Below, in pieces: positions 1 to 11,172 of a stretch of DNA of 64,000 nucleotides. Each line of letters opens with the position of its first letter. The first letter of the stretch is position 1. Origin of the DNA: Raphanus sativus (Eukaryota; Streptophyta; Magnoliopsida; Brassicales; Brassicaceae); assembly GCF_000801105.2 (NCBI RefSeq), contig NC_079512.1, positions 29,467,848-29,531,847 of the forward strand, given 5' to 3'. Position numbers and translations under genes: made by a program. The notes beneath the pieces were generated by a model. That model had not been told where the DNA came from and did no database searches. It worked only from the letters and a program-made list of their open reading frames with translations.

Positions 1-464
1 TGAACATTATCAATACATGGAATGAAACTAAAAGATAGAGGATTGAAGAGAGTAGCAAGGCTTCTACCGTCATAGAGAACACCTGCGATCTCGTTCAAAA
101 CAGACCCTAAGCACAGGGTAAATATGAAGACTTGAGAGTCTGAGAATATATGAAAACTAAGGAGGTTTATTTCCTTAGCCTTGAGAAGAGCTGAGCAAAG
201 CTTCAAGGCTCCAACCATGAGTGCAGAACCCACCAACGCTCGAGAAGCTTCATTTGCATCTTGACAGTTCCAGACAATTTTACAAGAGAAAGCCAATAAA
301 GTCTCAAAGGCCGTCATGTTCAAGAGATCAGTGTCAAAGATTGCTGAAAAGGAAGCGAGTGAGGTCATAGTTTCTGCATCTGAGAGAACCATCTTCAACA
401 CCAAGTCACCTATAACAACACCACTCAAAGCAGGTTGAAGTTTTGGAAAGAGAGCAAGCTCCAT
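1..464 (-). CDS. N-terminal part of an unrecognised protein, cut by window start
   Basis: Reading the minus strand from an ATG at 464, the frame stays open for 154 codons to the window edge, long for DNA this AT-rich. The protein starts MELALFPKLQPALSGVV. It has hydrophobic, probably helical stretches, for example around residues 85-100 (LVGSALMVGALKLCSALL) and 115-130. I see no motif that places it in a family, so I give no function. Codon use looks coding rather than random. No stop or intron is visible before the edge. Its ATG faces away from the glutaredoxin at 3846. It could be the first exon of a larger gene or a degenerate copy; the part beyond the window would decide. Confidence 0.5.
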   Translation of the reverse strand, partial: MELALFPKLQPALSGVVIGDLVLKMVLSDAETMTSLASFSAIFDTDLLNMTAFETLLAFSCKIVWNCQDANEASRALVGSALMVGALKLCSALLKAKEINLLSFHIFSDSQVFIFTLCLGSVLNEIAGVLYDGRSLATLFNPLSFSFIPCIDNV

Positions 465-639
465 AAAGGAGAACTCAAGTCTATAATAGACTAAAGAAAC
501 CAGAAAACCAACGTTATGGTTTTTCTTTCCAATATATCGTCCTCTAGAGCTGATTATAACTAAAGAAAAGGTATTAAAAATTACGCTAGTTAACGTGCAA
601 CTGATAGTCACTACACAATTTTGGCGTAGTTGTTAATAG

Positions 640-2310
640 CTATTGACAAGTGAACATTTTTCTGCAAGTTGTGAAAATTTGTAATACTTATCTTATACCA
701 AATCTATCATCAAGTAAAATATTTTTAAGAAAAATTGCGACGAATCTGTCATTAATATTTTTCACCATCCATCTACTAATTTGTCGCAGTGATCGTTCAA
801 CCTCATTATTAAAAATGACGTTCTAACCATTAAACAACAACTAGGTGAAGAATTGGATTCTACCATATACGGAACTCCGCTGGATTGTTACATATATATT
901 CTATGTTCTAGGACAGTACGGGCAAGTGGCGGGATTGGATGTGATTTAGCATATCACGTACATATGCATATGTCGGTACGTGAATCACGTACATTGAAAA
1001 TGATGATATAACCTTGTATCGGTGATATAAGAATAACGACTCCTGAGATCAGCATTGGGCCACTATTAATATTTCTAAGAACAAAAAGCATAATTGTGAC
1101 TTTCAATTTTGATTTGGATTTTTTTTTTGGAATATACCACGTGATTGCTTCACTGTTGTTCTTCGCCACAAGCTTGACTTTCCAAGAATTATGTTCGCCG
1201 AATTGGGAATAAAGCTCAATTTGTTTGATCCGTGACATCGTAAGATTCGATTTCTTGCATGACGATAAGGCTGAAACTAAACCATATAGTTTGCTTTTTT
1301 TTTCTCAACTGGCCACGCAAAAACAAAATATTCTTAACATATAATAATATCACACACGATCTCTGGTTTTCGCAAATATTTTATTTTGGAATTACACTAA
1401 ATATATAATACACACAATAACATACGTTCATATGACACAACATAGTTAAAATTGTACACGGGCTTTATATCATTAAGCGCTTCATTTCCGCAAACATTAA
1501 ATTAATTTTTATTTATGAAGTAAATATAATAAATGTAAATAAAGTTATATTCACGCGAAGATATCATATAACCTCTTCCTTGTAATTCATATATCGACCT
1601 ATGCGACAGTTACAAAATAATCTCATCTGCCACTAATATGTTAGACATGACTGATTGTTATCTAGGTAGTTAGAAGTGAAATATTTGCTGCAAGCTGAGT
1701 AAATTTATGATACGCATTTTGTAACACTTTTTTTTGTTCAATGCATTTTGTAACACTATCATCAAGTTTTACAGAAAATGTTTTCTGTTAATTTGGGCAA
1801 AGCCATCATTTAGTTTTTTTTAAAACTATCCATCGACAAAATTTTGTGGAAGTGATTGTTCAACCTGGTAATAGAATTGACGTTACAACTTACACAACGT
1901 GTGTAAAGGATAGTACGGGCCAGTTGCGGAGAATTAGATGTGATATGCATATTACGTACATAAGTTGCGTCGGTATACATTGAAAATGATGATAACCTTG
2001 TATTCTGATATAAGAATAACGACTCTTGAGATCAAAATTGGGCCACCACTAATATCATTTGAAGAAGAAAAAGAAAAACTATGACTTTATAGTTTTTGCG
2101 ATCTATCTTCTTTAATTTGCCATGACCTTGACTTAACACAAATCTTATTCATCGACTTGGGAATAAAGCCGGATTTGGTTTGATTCTTGACATCGTAATA
2201 TATTCGAATTCCATGCATAACGATAAGGCTAAAACGGAACCACGTAGATTGCCTTTGTTGCACAAGTGGTCATAAGAAAATATTCGAATTCTTGAAATTG
2301 TATCATGCGA
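640..2310. repeat. Diverged tandem direct repeat, two units of about 0.65-0.7 kb
   Basis: Unit 1 (about 640-1335) and unit 2 (about 1660-2310) share the same ordered landmarks. These are a CTGCAAG block, TATCATCAAGT, a stretch with AGTACGGGC, a block with ATTGAAAATGATGAT and AACCTTGTAT, then GATATAAGAATAACGACTC and a final block with GACATCGTAA. By eye identity is roughly 70-80% with many indels, so the duplication is old. The family is not recognised. Confidence 0.6.
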
Positions 2311-2930
2311 TCTCGAGTTTTCTCAAATACTGAAGAAGCGAAGGAGCTATATCCCTTTTATATGCCGTATCTAGAAGTTAAAACTATGTCAAAGAGGTGA
2401 GACCAAAGATCCAAAGATAAATGATAGTAAATCGGATATCGACATATTATTTATCCAACTGATGAACAATCATATCGAACGGGTATCTTAGAATGTTTTG
2501 TATACATATCTTGAGTACAAATAACCGTTACAAAATAATTAAGATTACTATAAAATCTAATATATTGCAGTTTTCTACAGCTCATAAATCTGAATGAATT
2601 ACATGATTCGTCCGTATCATATTATTCTTCACAGCTAAGATTTTGTTATCTATTTTCTTAAAAAGGACTTAAACACTGATTTGTCCCTTTCCTAGTTGAT
2701 AACATTTTTGATCCTTAACTCTAGCTTTTGTTAGTGTGTATAAGCCAAGAGTAACTCGACCGACCATAACTCCAAATTTTTACATATATTCCACTATATA
2801 TCTTATCTTAAGTGAGGATTCTTAACTTTCTTTCAATTTTTTTTTTTAAAATGGCAAACTGTTCCCCTCGAATTAATCAGTTAGATTTGATATATATATA
2901 TGCTTCAGAAACTTATACATAATAGTCTTA

Positions 2931-2978
2931 AACTTTTAGTCCAGTAATTGGGTAAACCCAATTACTGGACTAAAAGTT
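2931..2978. repeat. Perfect inverted repeat, 23-bp arms with 2-bp spacer
   Basis: The left arm 2931-2953 (begins AACTTTTAGTCC) is exactly the reverse complement of the right arm 2956-2978, separated by AA. The flanks do not extend the pairing. It lies about 870 bp upstream of the glutaredoxin ATG. It would form a strong hairpin or cruciform. Confidence 0.9.
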
Positions 2979-3629
2979 AATGATATGATAAAAAGGATTT
3001 TCACTAGGTACATACATACACATATGATATGATATGACTACAGTTAATGAAAATAGAATAAAACTGACTCCAAAGTTAGATAATAACATGATGTTACTTG
3101 TATGAATTTATATGGAATAGTTTAGTTTTCTAGATTTGACAATTTTCTCTTTCTTAGCATTTCTTTAATATTTTGTGTAACTATTCTAATATTACTTCTA
3201 TTTTCTGTTCTTATAAGAGTCTATTACGTTAGAAGCTTTGAACCATTGATACTCAATGGATTTTTCAGTAATAAAATAGAAAAAATTAAGAAAATTAGGA
3301 GAGGAAGAAGAAAAAGTATCTCAAAAATGATAGTATTAGATACTCTTAAAAACTTAAAACACCACATGTCTATTTTGAATTAGTCCGTTTTATCAAAATA
3401 ATTAATTTTAATTAAATAATTAAATTAATATTAAAATAATAATACTTTTAGTTAACATCTCCTACTTAAGAAACTTACCATTGAGGTTGCTTTTAGTACT
3501 TCTAAAAATCAGACACGTAACATTATGTCCACAAGATGAGAGGACCAAGATTCGAACAATAGCATCTAGAATCCTCATTTTCATTTGTGTACATGCATTC
3601 GCGAAGTTGCTACATTCGTGAAATTTTCA

Positions 3630-3637
3630 TATATAAG
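3630..3637 (+). promoter_or_regulatory. Probable TATA box of the glutaredoxin gene
   Basis: TATATAAG lies 209 bp before the ATG at 3846. Initiation about 30 bp downstream would give a 5' leader of roughly 180 nt. No other TATA match in the upstream few hundred bases is better placed. Confidence 0.5.
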
Positions 3638-3845
3638 AGCACTTATATGGTCGATCTTTAACACATCAAACACAAGAACAAAAAGTCACTTGTCTCATAT
3701 TGATCCTAAAATTCTTAAAGCTTTCTAGTTTCCACTTCTGATATCTCATTCCGATAAAGAAATTATCATATTTCCTCTGAGTTGGTAATTAGTTTTACAT
3801 ATTCTAAAAAGTTAAGTTCTTTTAAAATCCATACTATTAGCACCA

Positions 3846-4154
3846 ATGGAGAAGGTACAAAAAATGGTCTCTGAGAAACCTGTTGTGATCTTCAGCAAGA
3901 ACTCGTGCTGCATGTCTCACTCAATCAAGACTCTCTTCGTCGACTTTGGCGTGAACCCAACGATCTATGAGTTAGACGAAATCAACAGAGGAAAGGAGAT
4001 AGAACATGCACTCGCTCAGCTAGGCTGCAGCCCGACCGTGCCAGTGGTGTTCATAGGAGGGCAGCTCGTTGGTGGAGCCAATCAAGTCATGAGTCTTCAT
4101 CTCAATCGCTCTCTTATCCCTATGCTTAAAAGCGTTGGAGCGTTATGGGTTTAG
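3846..4154 (+). CDS. CC-type (ROXY class) monothiol glutaredoxin
   Basis: Single-exon, 102-residue protein, the usual length for plant class III glutaredoxins. The active site is CCMS at residues 21-24, in SKNSCCMS. The glutathione-binding TVPVVFIGG with its cis-proline follows at about 64-72, then [10 protein letters not shown]. It matches the Arabidopsis GRXS3/S4/S5/S7/S8 group, which lies in tandem at At4g15660-15700, so it is the one member of that cluster visible here. Members act in nucleus and cytosol and bind TGA bZIP factors and TOPLESS-type corepressors; in the S3-S8 group they are linked to nitrogen and cytokinin responses. The C-terminus is ALWV, not the family's ALWL. The ATG is preceded by ACCA in a normal plant context. 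The paralogue within the group cannot be decided from sequence alone. Confidence 0.95.
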   Translation: MEKVQKMVSEKPVVIFSKNSCCMSHSIKTLFVDFGVNPTIYELDEINRGKEIEHALAQLGCSPTVPVVFIGGQLVGGANQVMSLHLNRSLIPMLKSVGALWV

Positions 4155-4224
4155 TTATTAATTAAACACACAAACTAACGAATCTCATCAAGTCTGCACG
4201 TACGTACCTTGCTAATTATTCTAA

Positions 4225-5868
4225 CTAGATTCTTTCTCCGCGCTACACGCGGAAAAGTGTGTTGATTGTTTATTTTCCGATCATATGTTTCAATGTTTGT
4301 GTTTGGAATGAGAGTGTTGTATTTCTCAAAGCAATGAGAAAGTCGGTGAATTATTTAGGGGAACTCAATCCAGTAAAAATAAACTAATTATAATCAAACC
4401 TAGCCGAGATTAAAAAGTGGTTTTAGTTTGGTAATACATAATATAGTGAATAGATGTGATTTTTAAGAAACCGCGCTATCCAGAATATTCCGAATAAACG
4501 TGGTTTACTAAAATTTCTTTATAATGATAACTTAAATATTTTGTTTCTCCATAGCCTGAGTCATCTGCATTTGTTAAATGGAACACACTTATTTACATAG
4601 TTAGAAGTTTATATACTTTGGCCGAAAATATTTTCAAACCCCTAAATTTTTTTCCCTGATGTGACATAGGAATATCCTTCGTGCAAGTGCCTGGACCAGG
4701 GTACGAACTCTCCCTCCAACATATTTTTTATTTTCAGCCATTTTCCGTTTTTGGCAGATTTAAATTTTGAAATTTGGTTACTAAATTTATGATTTTTTAA
4801 ACATATAGTTTCATTTTCATAAATCATTAATTTATATACATACTATTCATATAAGTAGAAATAAAGCATTGTTTTATTTGTTTTATATTGAAAATGTAAT
4901 ACACCATTGTTTTTTAACACTTCTATAAATTTTGATAATATTTAATAATATTAAGTTAAATTAAAATTACATCAATGCAATTTAGTTAATGTATAAAAGG
5001 TAAACATAATCTTTTCTTACTTTATACACAAAACACATATGATAAAACAGAAAATCATAAATGAAACTTATACATATGATAATAGATGTCACTAAAACAA
5101 TGATCATCCAAATACTTCGTACACTGAATCTCTATCTCTTGAATAATCTAGGAATATTTGTTTTGGCTTGAAACATACAATAAAAATAACTCCGCGAAAC
5201 TCCTAGCCCTTTTGCTTAAACCAAAAAATAACTAAATAAAATATATTTTATCTTACAATAAAAATATATAAGAAAAATACACCTTTTATCTTAATTTTCT
5301 TTTTCTATTTTGGTGATATGTGTGAATGTTTACTTTAAAATTTATTATTATGGACTGAAATTTGGGCATTTTCTTGTTAAAGGTTGTTAATTATTATTGT
5401 TGATATTTTGGATTTTTTGAAAGATGGGTTTGATCTAAGCTGTTAGGTCTAACTATTAAAATGGAGCATGAAGCTTTTGAATCATTTAGAATGGTATCAA
5501 ACGTTCAAATGTTTAAACATTGTGACCATTGTGTATTGTGTTTAGGTGGGGTTGTTTGTTTATTATGTTTATTGAGTTTTTTTTCCTACGCGGTCGACAA
5601 AAATGTTGTTTTTTCTACGTGATGCAAAGATTATATTCTAAATCTAGTTTTTTTTTCAATTTTTGGGAAATAACTTATTCTCACATAATATTATAATTTA
5701 AATTCATAAGATTATGGATATATATGAGATGATTGGCAGTGAATGTAGCTTTATGTTTTTGGCTGTAGAATTTAGTGAATAGAATTATTTGTTTTGTTTT
5801 TTTTACTGTAACTTCCAAAGCACTATTTTTTTTGCTACAAACTAAAAAATATTACTTTAGGAAGTAGA
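4225..5868 (-). mobile_element. Helitron: clear 3' end, candidate 5' end
   Basis: On the minus strand a GC stem (CCGCG, TGTAG loop, CGCGG) at about 4238-4252 is followed after 11 nt by CTAG (4225-4228), with T as the next host base. This is the Helitron 3' signature. A possible 5' end is TCTACTTCCTAAAGTAAT on the minus strand from 5868, preceded by A. The interior is AT-rich and non-coding. The 3' end lies only about 70 bp past the glutaredoxin stop, so it may affect that gene's 3' end. The 5' boundary is less sure. Confidence 0.5.
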
Positions 5869-7257
5869 TACAATACATAAATTAAAAGTGTTTTAGTTGT
5901 GAAATTAGATTTTATCATTGTTTATTTTTGTTGTGTTTCATTCTTTTCAGTTATGCAAATATGCAATAAATTTGAACCTTTTTATAAATTACTAAAATGT
6001 TTTTTATTAAAAATTTACTAAAATGCTTTTTAATGTATTTTCACAGATTTTTGGATTTCACAAAGCTCCTTTTCACTCCACATTATGAGCGCAGTTCTCA
6101 CCTAGCTCTCCTCATGACCACTGTTATTGTTTCCATAAAACTTTTTAGACTTTGGTGGTGTTTCCTTTGGGATCATTTTTATATTCGAACTCCTCACGAA
6201 ATTACTCAATTTAAGATTCTACCTCCAATGTCGAGAACAATGCTTCGCTTTCACCTCATGATATGATGAGATTAATATTTTGCTGCTGCTCTTCTTACGG
6301 TTAAGGTTCGGTGACTGGGGCCAAGTCAGAGAAACTGTGAGGGATTTTTATCGCTGTAGTGATGATGTAACTTCCGATAGCAAACCAAGTGGGGATTTGG
6401 TGTTTGAGGAAGAACCTTGTACGACGCTGGTCATCGTATGATTGTTTTGGGCTAAATGGAGAACCAGTTGGGTCTTCTTCGATGGTGAATGATGTTCTTG
6501 TAGTTCCTCGAAGCTGTACAGATTAAATAGTCCTGAAATTGTCCGGCTAAGCACTTTGCAGAAATTGTATCAACCATCTCCTAGGATTAACCAACTAATT
6601 GTTAAGATATACAAAGAGTTATCAGTAGTACCTCTTCCGGGTCAAGCAATGAGGTTTCCCAGAGCAATCCAGTCATCCCTCTCATCCCACCAATCACCTA
6701 TATTTAGAAGGGGCTGAAATGAGTGATTCAAGGGCAGGATTATTTTTTTTTTAAAACACGTGGGTCATCATGTCTTTACCATATCAACAGTGATGTTTTA
6801 AATAGGTTCACTGCAAGTAGTCTGCCTTAACTTCTCAGAAACAATCTCAACCAAAAGTAACCACAATATACAAATTCAATGGAAAATGAGTCAAAACATC
6901 AGAAAATTTACATTTCATGTAAAAACGGAGAGACAAAGCTTTTACCTATTGTTCCGGATTCAACTCTTGCAGCTGCGATTTGAGGTCCTGTGCATTTGAC
7001 ATCATTTAACACAAAATAAGAGAGCAGCAAGTCGAAAAGCAATCTCAGGATACCAAAAAAAAAGAAAAAACATAGCATTTTGTATACAATAGAAGGAAGA
7101 TCACACGCAAAACACAGAAACAAAAATTACCATATCGGTAGAGATCTGCATCTGTTTATCTTCTTAATTCATTGCTGAGTCGAAGATTGTTGCGAAGGAA
7201 CAATAATATCAAAGAGAGAGATAAACTTAAAGAAGGATTTATAATAGCAGAGTTTTG
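5869..7257. other. Region without recognised gene
   Basis: It contains short open frames on both strands (for example minus 6348-6554 and plus 5997-6266), none resembling a known protein or keeping a coherent splice structure. A stretch at about 7145-7175 is an inverted match to about 8510-8535 (core CTGTTTATCTTCTTAATTC on the plus strand here), so part may be a rearranged piece of the repeat further right. Confidence 0.5.
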
Positions 7258-8084
7258 TATACCTACTGGAGACCATGCATGCTGCTGGGTTCGCCATCTG
7301 CAGGAAACCAATTTCCTTTTTATTTATTTCAGTGAGAGGCCAAATTATCCCTCGAAGAGAGAATACCTCCCAAGAGAACAGAGATGTTGATTATGTATGG
7401 GTATATCATCCCAGCACCCACATATATGTTGCTGAAAATCAAAGTAGAACCTGTTTGTACATCAAGACTTTAACATTGTGATACAGAGAGGAAAAAAAAA
7501 ACAATAAGCCAGCTTCAGCGTATTGTTTGTTGAGCTTACTTGTATTGGTCAGCTTTGAGTCCAAATGATGGGAAATTTGAGAACCCACAATTCTCTCCTT
7601 CAGTGAAGAACCATTAGAAGAAACTCCAAAAGAAGCTACAGGAGAGGAATCTACCCAACATCATCACTTGTTTCCTGATGCAGAGAAGCAGTATAGAGTA
7701 AAAAGAAAGCAGACAAGTCAAAACTAATAAGCATAAAGTGAAGAAATGAAAGGTACCTTGAGGGGTATGGAAGCTGTTGATAAGATGAGCAGTTGTAGTA
7801 CCACTTGGGTATGTTAGTTTGAAGTCTATTACCATTATCTGCAAACAAATAGAAACTGATCTCTTCAACTCATTGTCCCTTAGGTTTTGGTACACATTAG
7901 TGAAAGCATGAAAGAAAAACTGAAACCAACCTTTCACCTTTCGCAGGGGAACAACAGAGAAGAGACCAAGAAAGCTGGCGACAAAGAGGAAACCGATAGT
8001 CCAACCCAAGGAAAAGTCCTTGAAGCCACGGGAAGCATTTCCTGATTGTCAATTCGTTTACTCATGCCAAAGAGGTATGTCCCT
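7258..8084 (-). pseudogene. Broken YSL (yellow stripe-like) metal-nicotianamine transporter fragment
   Basis: On the minus strand ordered exon pieces of a YSL/OPT transporter are visible. First comes LFGMSKRI (about 8070-8045), then [10 protein letters not shown]...[11 protein letters not shown] (about 8010-7945), then [20 protein letters not shown] (about 7835-7775). After these come CSFFWSFF with the family's GFFQWFF glutamine codon turned into TAA (7614-7616), FTEGENCGFSNFPSFGLKA, and frameshifted FYFDF and PSSMHGLQ blocks (about 7420-7260). Splice-like GT and AG signals remain between blocks. A frameshift lies near 8045-8050. The N-terminus and the whole C-terminal third are absent. Working YSL proteins are 12-14-helix membrane carriers of Fe, Cu or Zn chelates; this fragment cannot encode one. 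It is closest to the YSL1/2/3 type by wording. This locus has no YSL gene in A. thaliana as I recall, so it is a translocated relic. Confidence 0.85.
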
Positions 8085-8361
8085 GATCAACAATGTCTCG
8101 ATTTAATCTTTCGTAAGCAAGTGGTACCACCCACTCCGTTATATTACGCTTTGTTGTTGCGCTTAGTCTCTCAACTCGTCTCTTACCACGCCCCCGGCTT
8201 CTGATTCTTTCCCTGATCCAACTCTTTCTGTGTGTTTTCTTGAAATTTCCAACAAAAGGAATAAACTTTACATGAAAACCATTAGAGACGAAGGAAAGGC
8301 ATGAAGATTGGAGCATTAATAGACTCCAAAATTGATATAAAATTTTAAACAGTAATCATGA

Positions 8362-8460
8362 AGAACACCATAACAGATTATTGCAGTAACCAAACAAAGG
8401 AAAGAGCACCATAACAGATTTAGCCGATAAGACTTATTGCAGTAACCAAACTAAGGAAAG
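8362..8460. repeat. Short imperfect direct repeat
   Basis: Two units share AGARCACCATAACAGATT and TTATTGCAGTAACCAAAC (8362-8404 and 8403-8460). The second has a 16-bp insertion between the blocks. It directly precedes the 353-bp tandem duplication. Confidence 0.7.
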
Positions 8461-8504
8461 ATCAGAAAAATCCATAAACGAAAGAGGGAGATTTTAAAAA
8501 TCAT

Positions 8505-9210
8505 CGGAGTCGATGAATTAAGAAGATAAACAGATATGTACCATCAAATCCTTTTCCACAACAGCGAACTCGAGAATCGGCGTTTTTTATTAGTCACATT
8601 TTTAACGTTACGGAGGGGAAGCTAAGAGGTGAAAGGAACCCAATCGACAATTGTTTACGATGATAGGGTTTGTTCATCGCAGAAAGATGAAATGATCGTG
8701 AGATGAGCTACTTGGCTTGGACGAAACTGCGATTGAAGCCCAACTGATCTAAGTAACGTCTGACGTGGCGAGAACTTCTTCTCCTATTGGCCAATTTAAT
8801 CTGCTGACGTGGACACTCTATCTATGAAGCTTATTTGCCTTTTAATATAGTATTGATCGGAGTCGATGAATTAAGAAGATAAACAGATATGTACCATCAA
8901 ATCCTTTTCCACAACAGCGAACTCGAGAATCGGCGTTTTTTATTAGTCACATTTTTAACGTTACGGAGGGGAAGCTAAGAGGTGAAAGGAACCCAATCGA
9001 CAATTGTTTACGATGATAGGGTTTGTTCATCGCAGAAAGAGGAAATGATCGTGAGATGAGCTACTGGGCTTGGACGAAACTGCGATTGAAGCCCAACTGA
9101 TCTAAGTAACGTCTGACGTGGCGAGAACTTCTTCTCCTATTGGCCAATTTAATCTGCTGACGTGGACACTCTATCTATGAAGCTTATTTGCCTTTTAATA
9201 TAGTATTGAT
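8505..9210. repeat. Recent 353-bp tandem duplication
   Basis: Units 8505-8857 and 8858-9210 have the same length and abut. By eye they differ at only two positions (AAAGATGAAATG versus AAAGAGGAAATG, and CTACTTGGC versus CTACTGGGC). Each carries TGACGTGG-type bZIP boxes (CTGACGTGGCGAG and CTGACGTGGACAC) and a CCAAT motif, so the unit looks like a promoter or 5' leader, perhaps of the broken minus-strand YSL gene. No open frame spans it. Confidence 0.9.
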
Positions 9211-9550
9211 GTTTTTTTGGTGTAGTAATTACTCTAATGTTTTGTAAGAATAAAGTATCTAAGTTGTCAGGCATAGACTATGTGAGGTTGCCTATTTTCA
9301 TAACGTGAGTATCGTAATTAATAAAATCAGTTTGAGCTGAATTTATCATTCTCTTTTTTTTTATCAAGCATCTCGTTTCTATAAAAACATTGTTTTTAAA
9401 AATTGTATGACGGTGTTCAGTCGTAATTAGCATAGAACCATATCCTAATTAATATGATGGTATACATAAATTAACCAATTTCAGACCCCAAAATAAAATT
9501 ATCCAATTACAACTTTACCTCTGAACCATCAATTAACCAACAATACCATA

Positions 9551-10096
9551 CAGTAGAACCTCTATAAATTAATACTCGATAAATTAATAATCTCTATAAA
9601 ATAATAAATTTCGCCAGTCCCAATTTGGGCTAGTGTAAAATATGATACAAATCGATAAAATAATAAGATAATAAAATTTTTAAAACTCCTATGTTAATAT
9701 ATAGTCCCATTAAATCATAAATTAATAATCTATCAATATATATTTTTTATATAAGTACAAAATAAATATTATATTGTTGGTTACAATGAAAATAAATCTA
9801 TTGTCTTAATATTTTAATATATTTTGATAGTATTTAGTAAATATATCAAAAAATCACATAACAGTTCTATAAAACATAAAATTATACACCAAATAAGACA
9901 ATAAAACCATATGAAAGTAAAATTTCTAAAATTTAAATAATGTATATATGGTAAAATCAAATATTTTCTTATTTTATAAAAAAATAGAAAATAGAAAGAA
10001 AAAAAATCTAAAAAAGGAAACTTTTACAAATTAATATCTCTATAAATTAATAAAATTCTAAAGTCCCAACATTATTAATTTATAGAAGTTCTACTG
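9551..10096. mobile_element. Emigrant-like (pogo/mariner) MITE
   Basis: Terminal inverted repeats CAGTAGAACCTCTATAAATT (from 9551) and its near reverse complement ending TAGAAGTTCTACTG (10096) are flanked by TA on both sides (9549-9550 and 10097-10098). The 546-bp interior is very AT-rich with subterminal copies of CTATAAATTAATA and shows no transposase. TIR and TA target site fit the Emigrant/Lemi1 family. Confidence 0.85.
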
Positions 10097-10444
10097 TACT
10101 TAACTAAGTCGTTTTGGCCTAATAGTAAATGTCTTTCAAAGGAACCTTCCGCTCTGGGATCCGAATAACATTGGTCACCTAGTTGTGTTTTAAATAGATT
10201 TAATGTCCAAGTATATCCGGATATAAAAACTCATAGAATTAGTATTTGAACCTTAAAAAATCTTTGGAATCTCCATAATTATCAAAAAAAAAAAAAATTA
10301 AGCATGTCCTCGAACCTCATCCTAATATGGTGTACATATTTCACAATTCATACCATCCAAAAATTTACCTTGAAGAGTTAGAATACTTGAACTTAATGAT
10401 TAGTGTGACTTCTGATGCGAGGCACAACACTTATATTTTCAAAT

Positions 10445-10707
10445 ATGCTCGGGAAATTGGGTCGTGTTGACGAAGCTTATGAGTTGCCGAAAAGAATAGA
10501 AGTTTGAGCAGAAAGTGACAAGTGCGATTAATAGTAATACTATCAAATCAGAAAGTGGCAAGTGCGAATGTCGCATTATCTTATGCTTTCAGAATCCTCA
10601 AGAGTAGAGATGGATGGGAATTAAGGATTCCAGTTTATGCTATTCATGTTGGGGATTCATGTATAGAGAAGAGAATGAAGGAAAGAAGAGGACACAAGGG
10701 ATGCTGA
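10445..10707 (+). pseudogene. C-terminal remnant of a PPR protein (PLS/E type)
   Basis: The piece MLGKLGRVDEAYEL (from 10445) is the typical last PPR motif before the E domain, followed by an in-frame TGA. In another frame comes SNQKVASANVALSYAF (about 10545-10590), the E-motif signature. The tail has VGDSCIEKRMKERRGHKG (about 10649-10700). Stops and shifts separate the blocks and the long N-terminal repeat array is missing. Intact PPR-E proteins act in RNA editing in organelles. The position just before the CW zinc-finger gene matches At4g15720, a PPR gene, so this is probably its decayed orthologue. Nothing suggests it is still expressed as a protein. Confidence 0.8.
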
Positions 10708-11172
10708 ACATGATCACCGCAAAAGAAAAAAAGTGTTTCCCTTCCAATAAAAAGTTTGTAACAAACTGAAACAGGTTCAGATGGGATAGAGCAGCGTCTT
10801 GTCACAACTCATATCCAATCTCATAAATGACTATATCCAAGCAACCTACTACTCTTTCTATATTATTCTATAATTAATCTTCAGTACCCAGAGACCAAAA
10901 AAGAAGAAAGAACATGAGAGTTACTACTGCAAACTTGTTCCCCACCTCTCCAAAGTCTTCCTATCCTAATCCATTCAAAGGGTAACCAATCACTATCAGC
11001 CTTGAATGGATTAGGCCTTACAAAATTTGCTAAATTAATGAGACTATTCTATGGAAGCTCATGAAACCAAAAGGAAAAATCTAGATCCAAGCCCCTCCGG
11101 GCTTCCCTTCTTAAAACACTATTCTATTCTTTTATAGGACCAGAGCCTATGTACAAAATAGAGTCGACTACA
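10708..11172. other. 3' intergenic spacer of the CW gene
   Basis: No gene is seen. It probably contains the 3' untranslated region of the minus-strand CW-domain gene. A CCAATCAC and repeated CCATTCAAGG-like words are visible but mean little. Confidence 0.4.

Larger units (their letters stand above)
465..3629. other. Intergenic region upstream of the glutaredoxin
   Basis: About 3.2 kb of AT-rich sequence without a convincing gene. It contains the diverged direct repeat (640-2310) and the hairpin (2931-2978) listed separately. A 94-codon minus frame at 954-1238 lies in the first repeat copy but is broken in the second copy, so I do not call it a gene. Confidence 0.6.

Noticed and set aside
8062..8316. 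Minus-strand frame of 84 codons next to the YSL relic
   Set aside because: It uses a frame different from the YSL words and has no family resemblance; kept as part of the decayed locus only.
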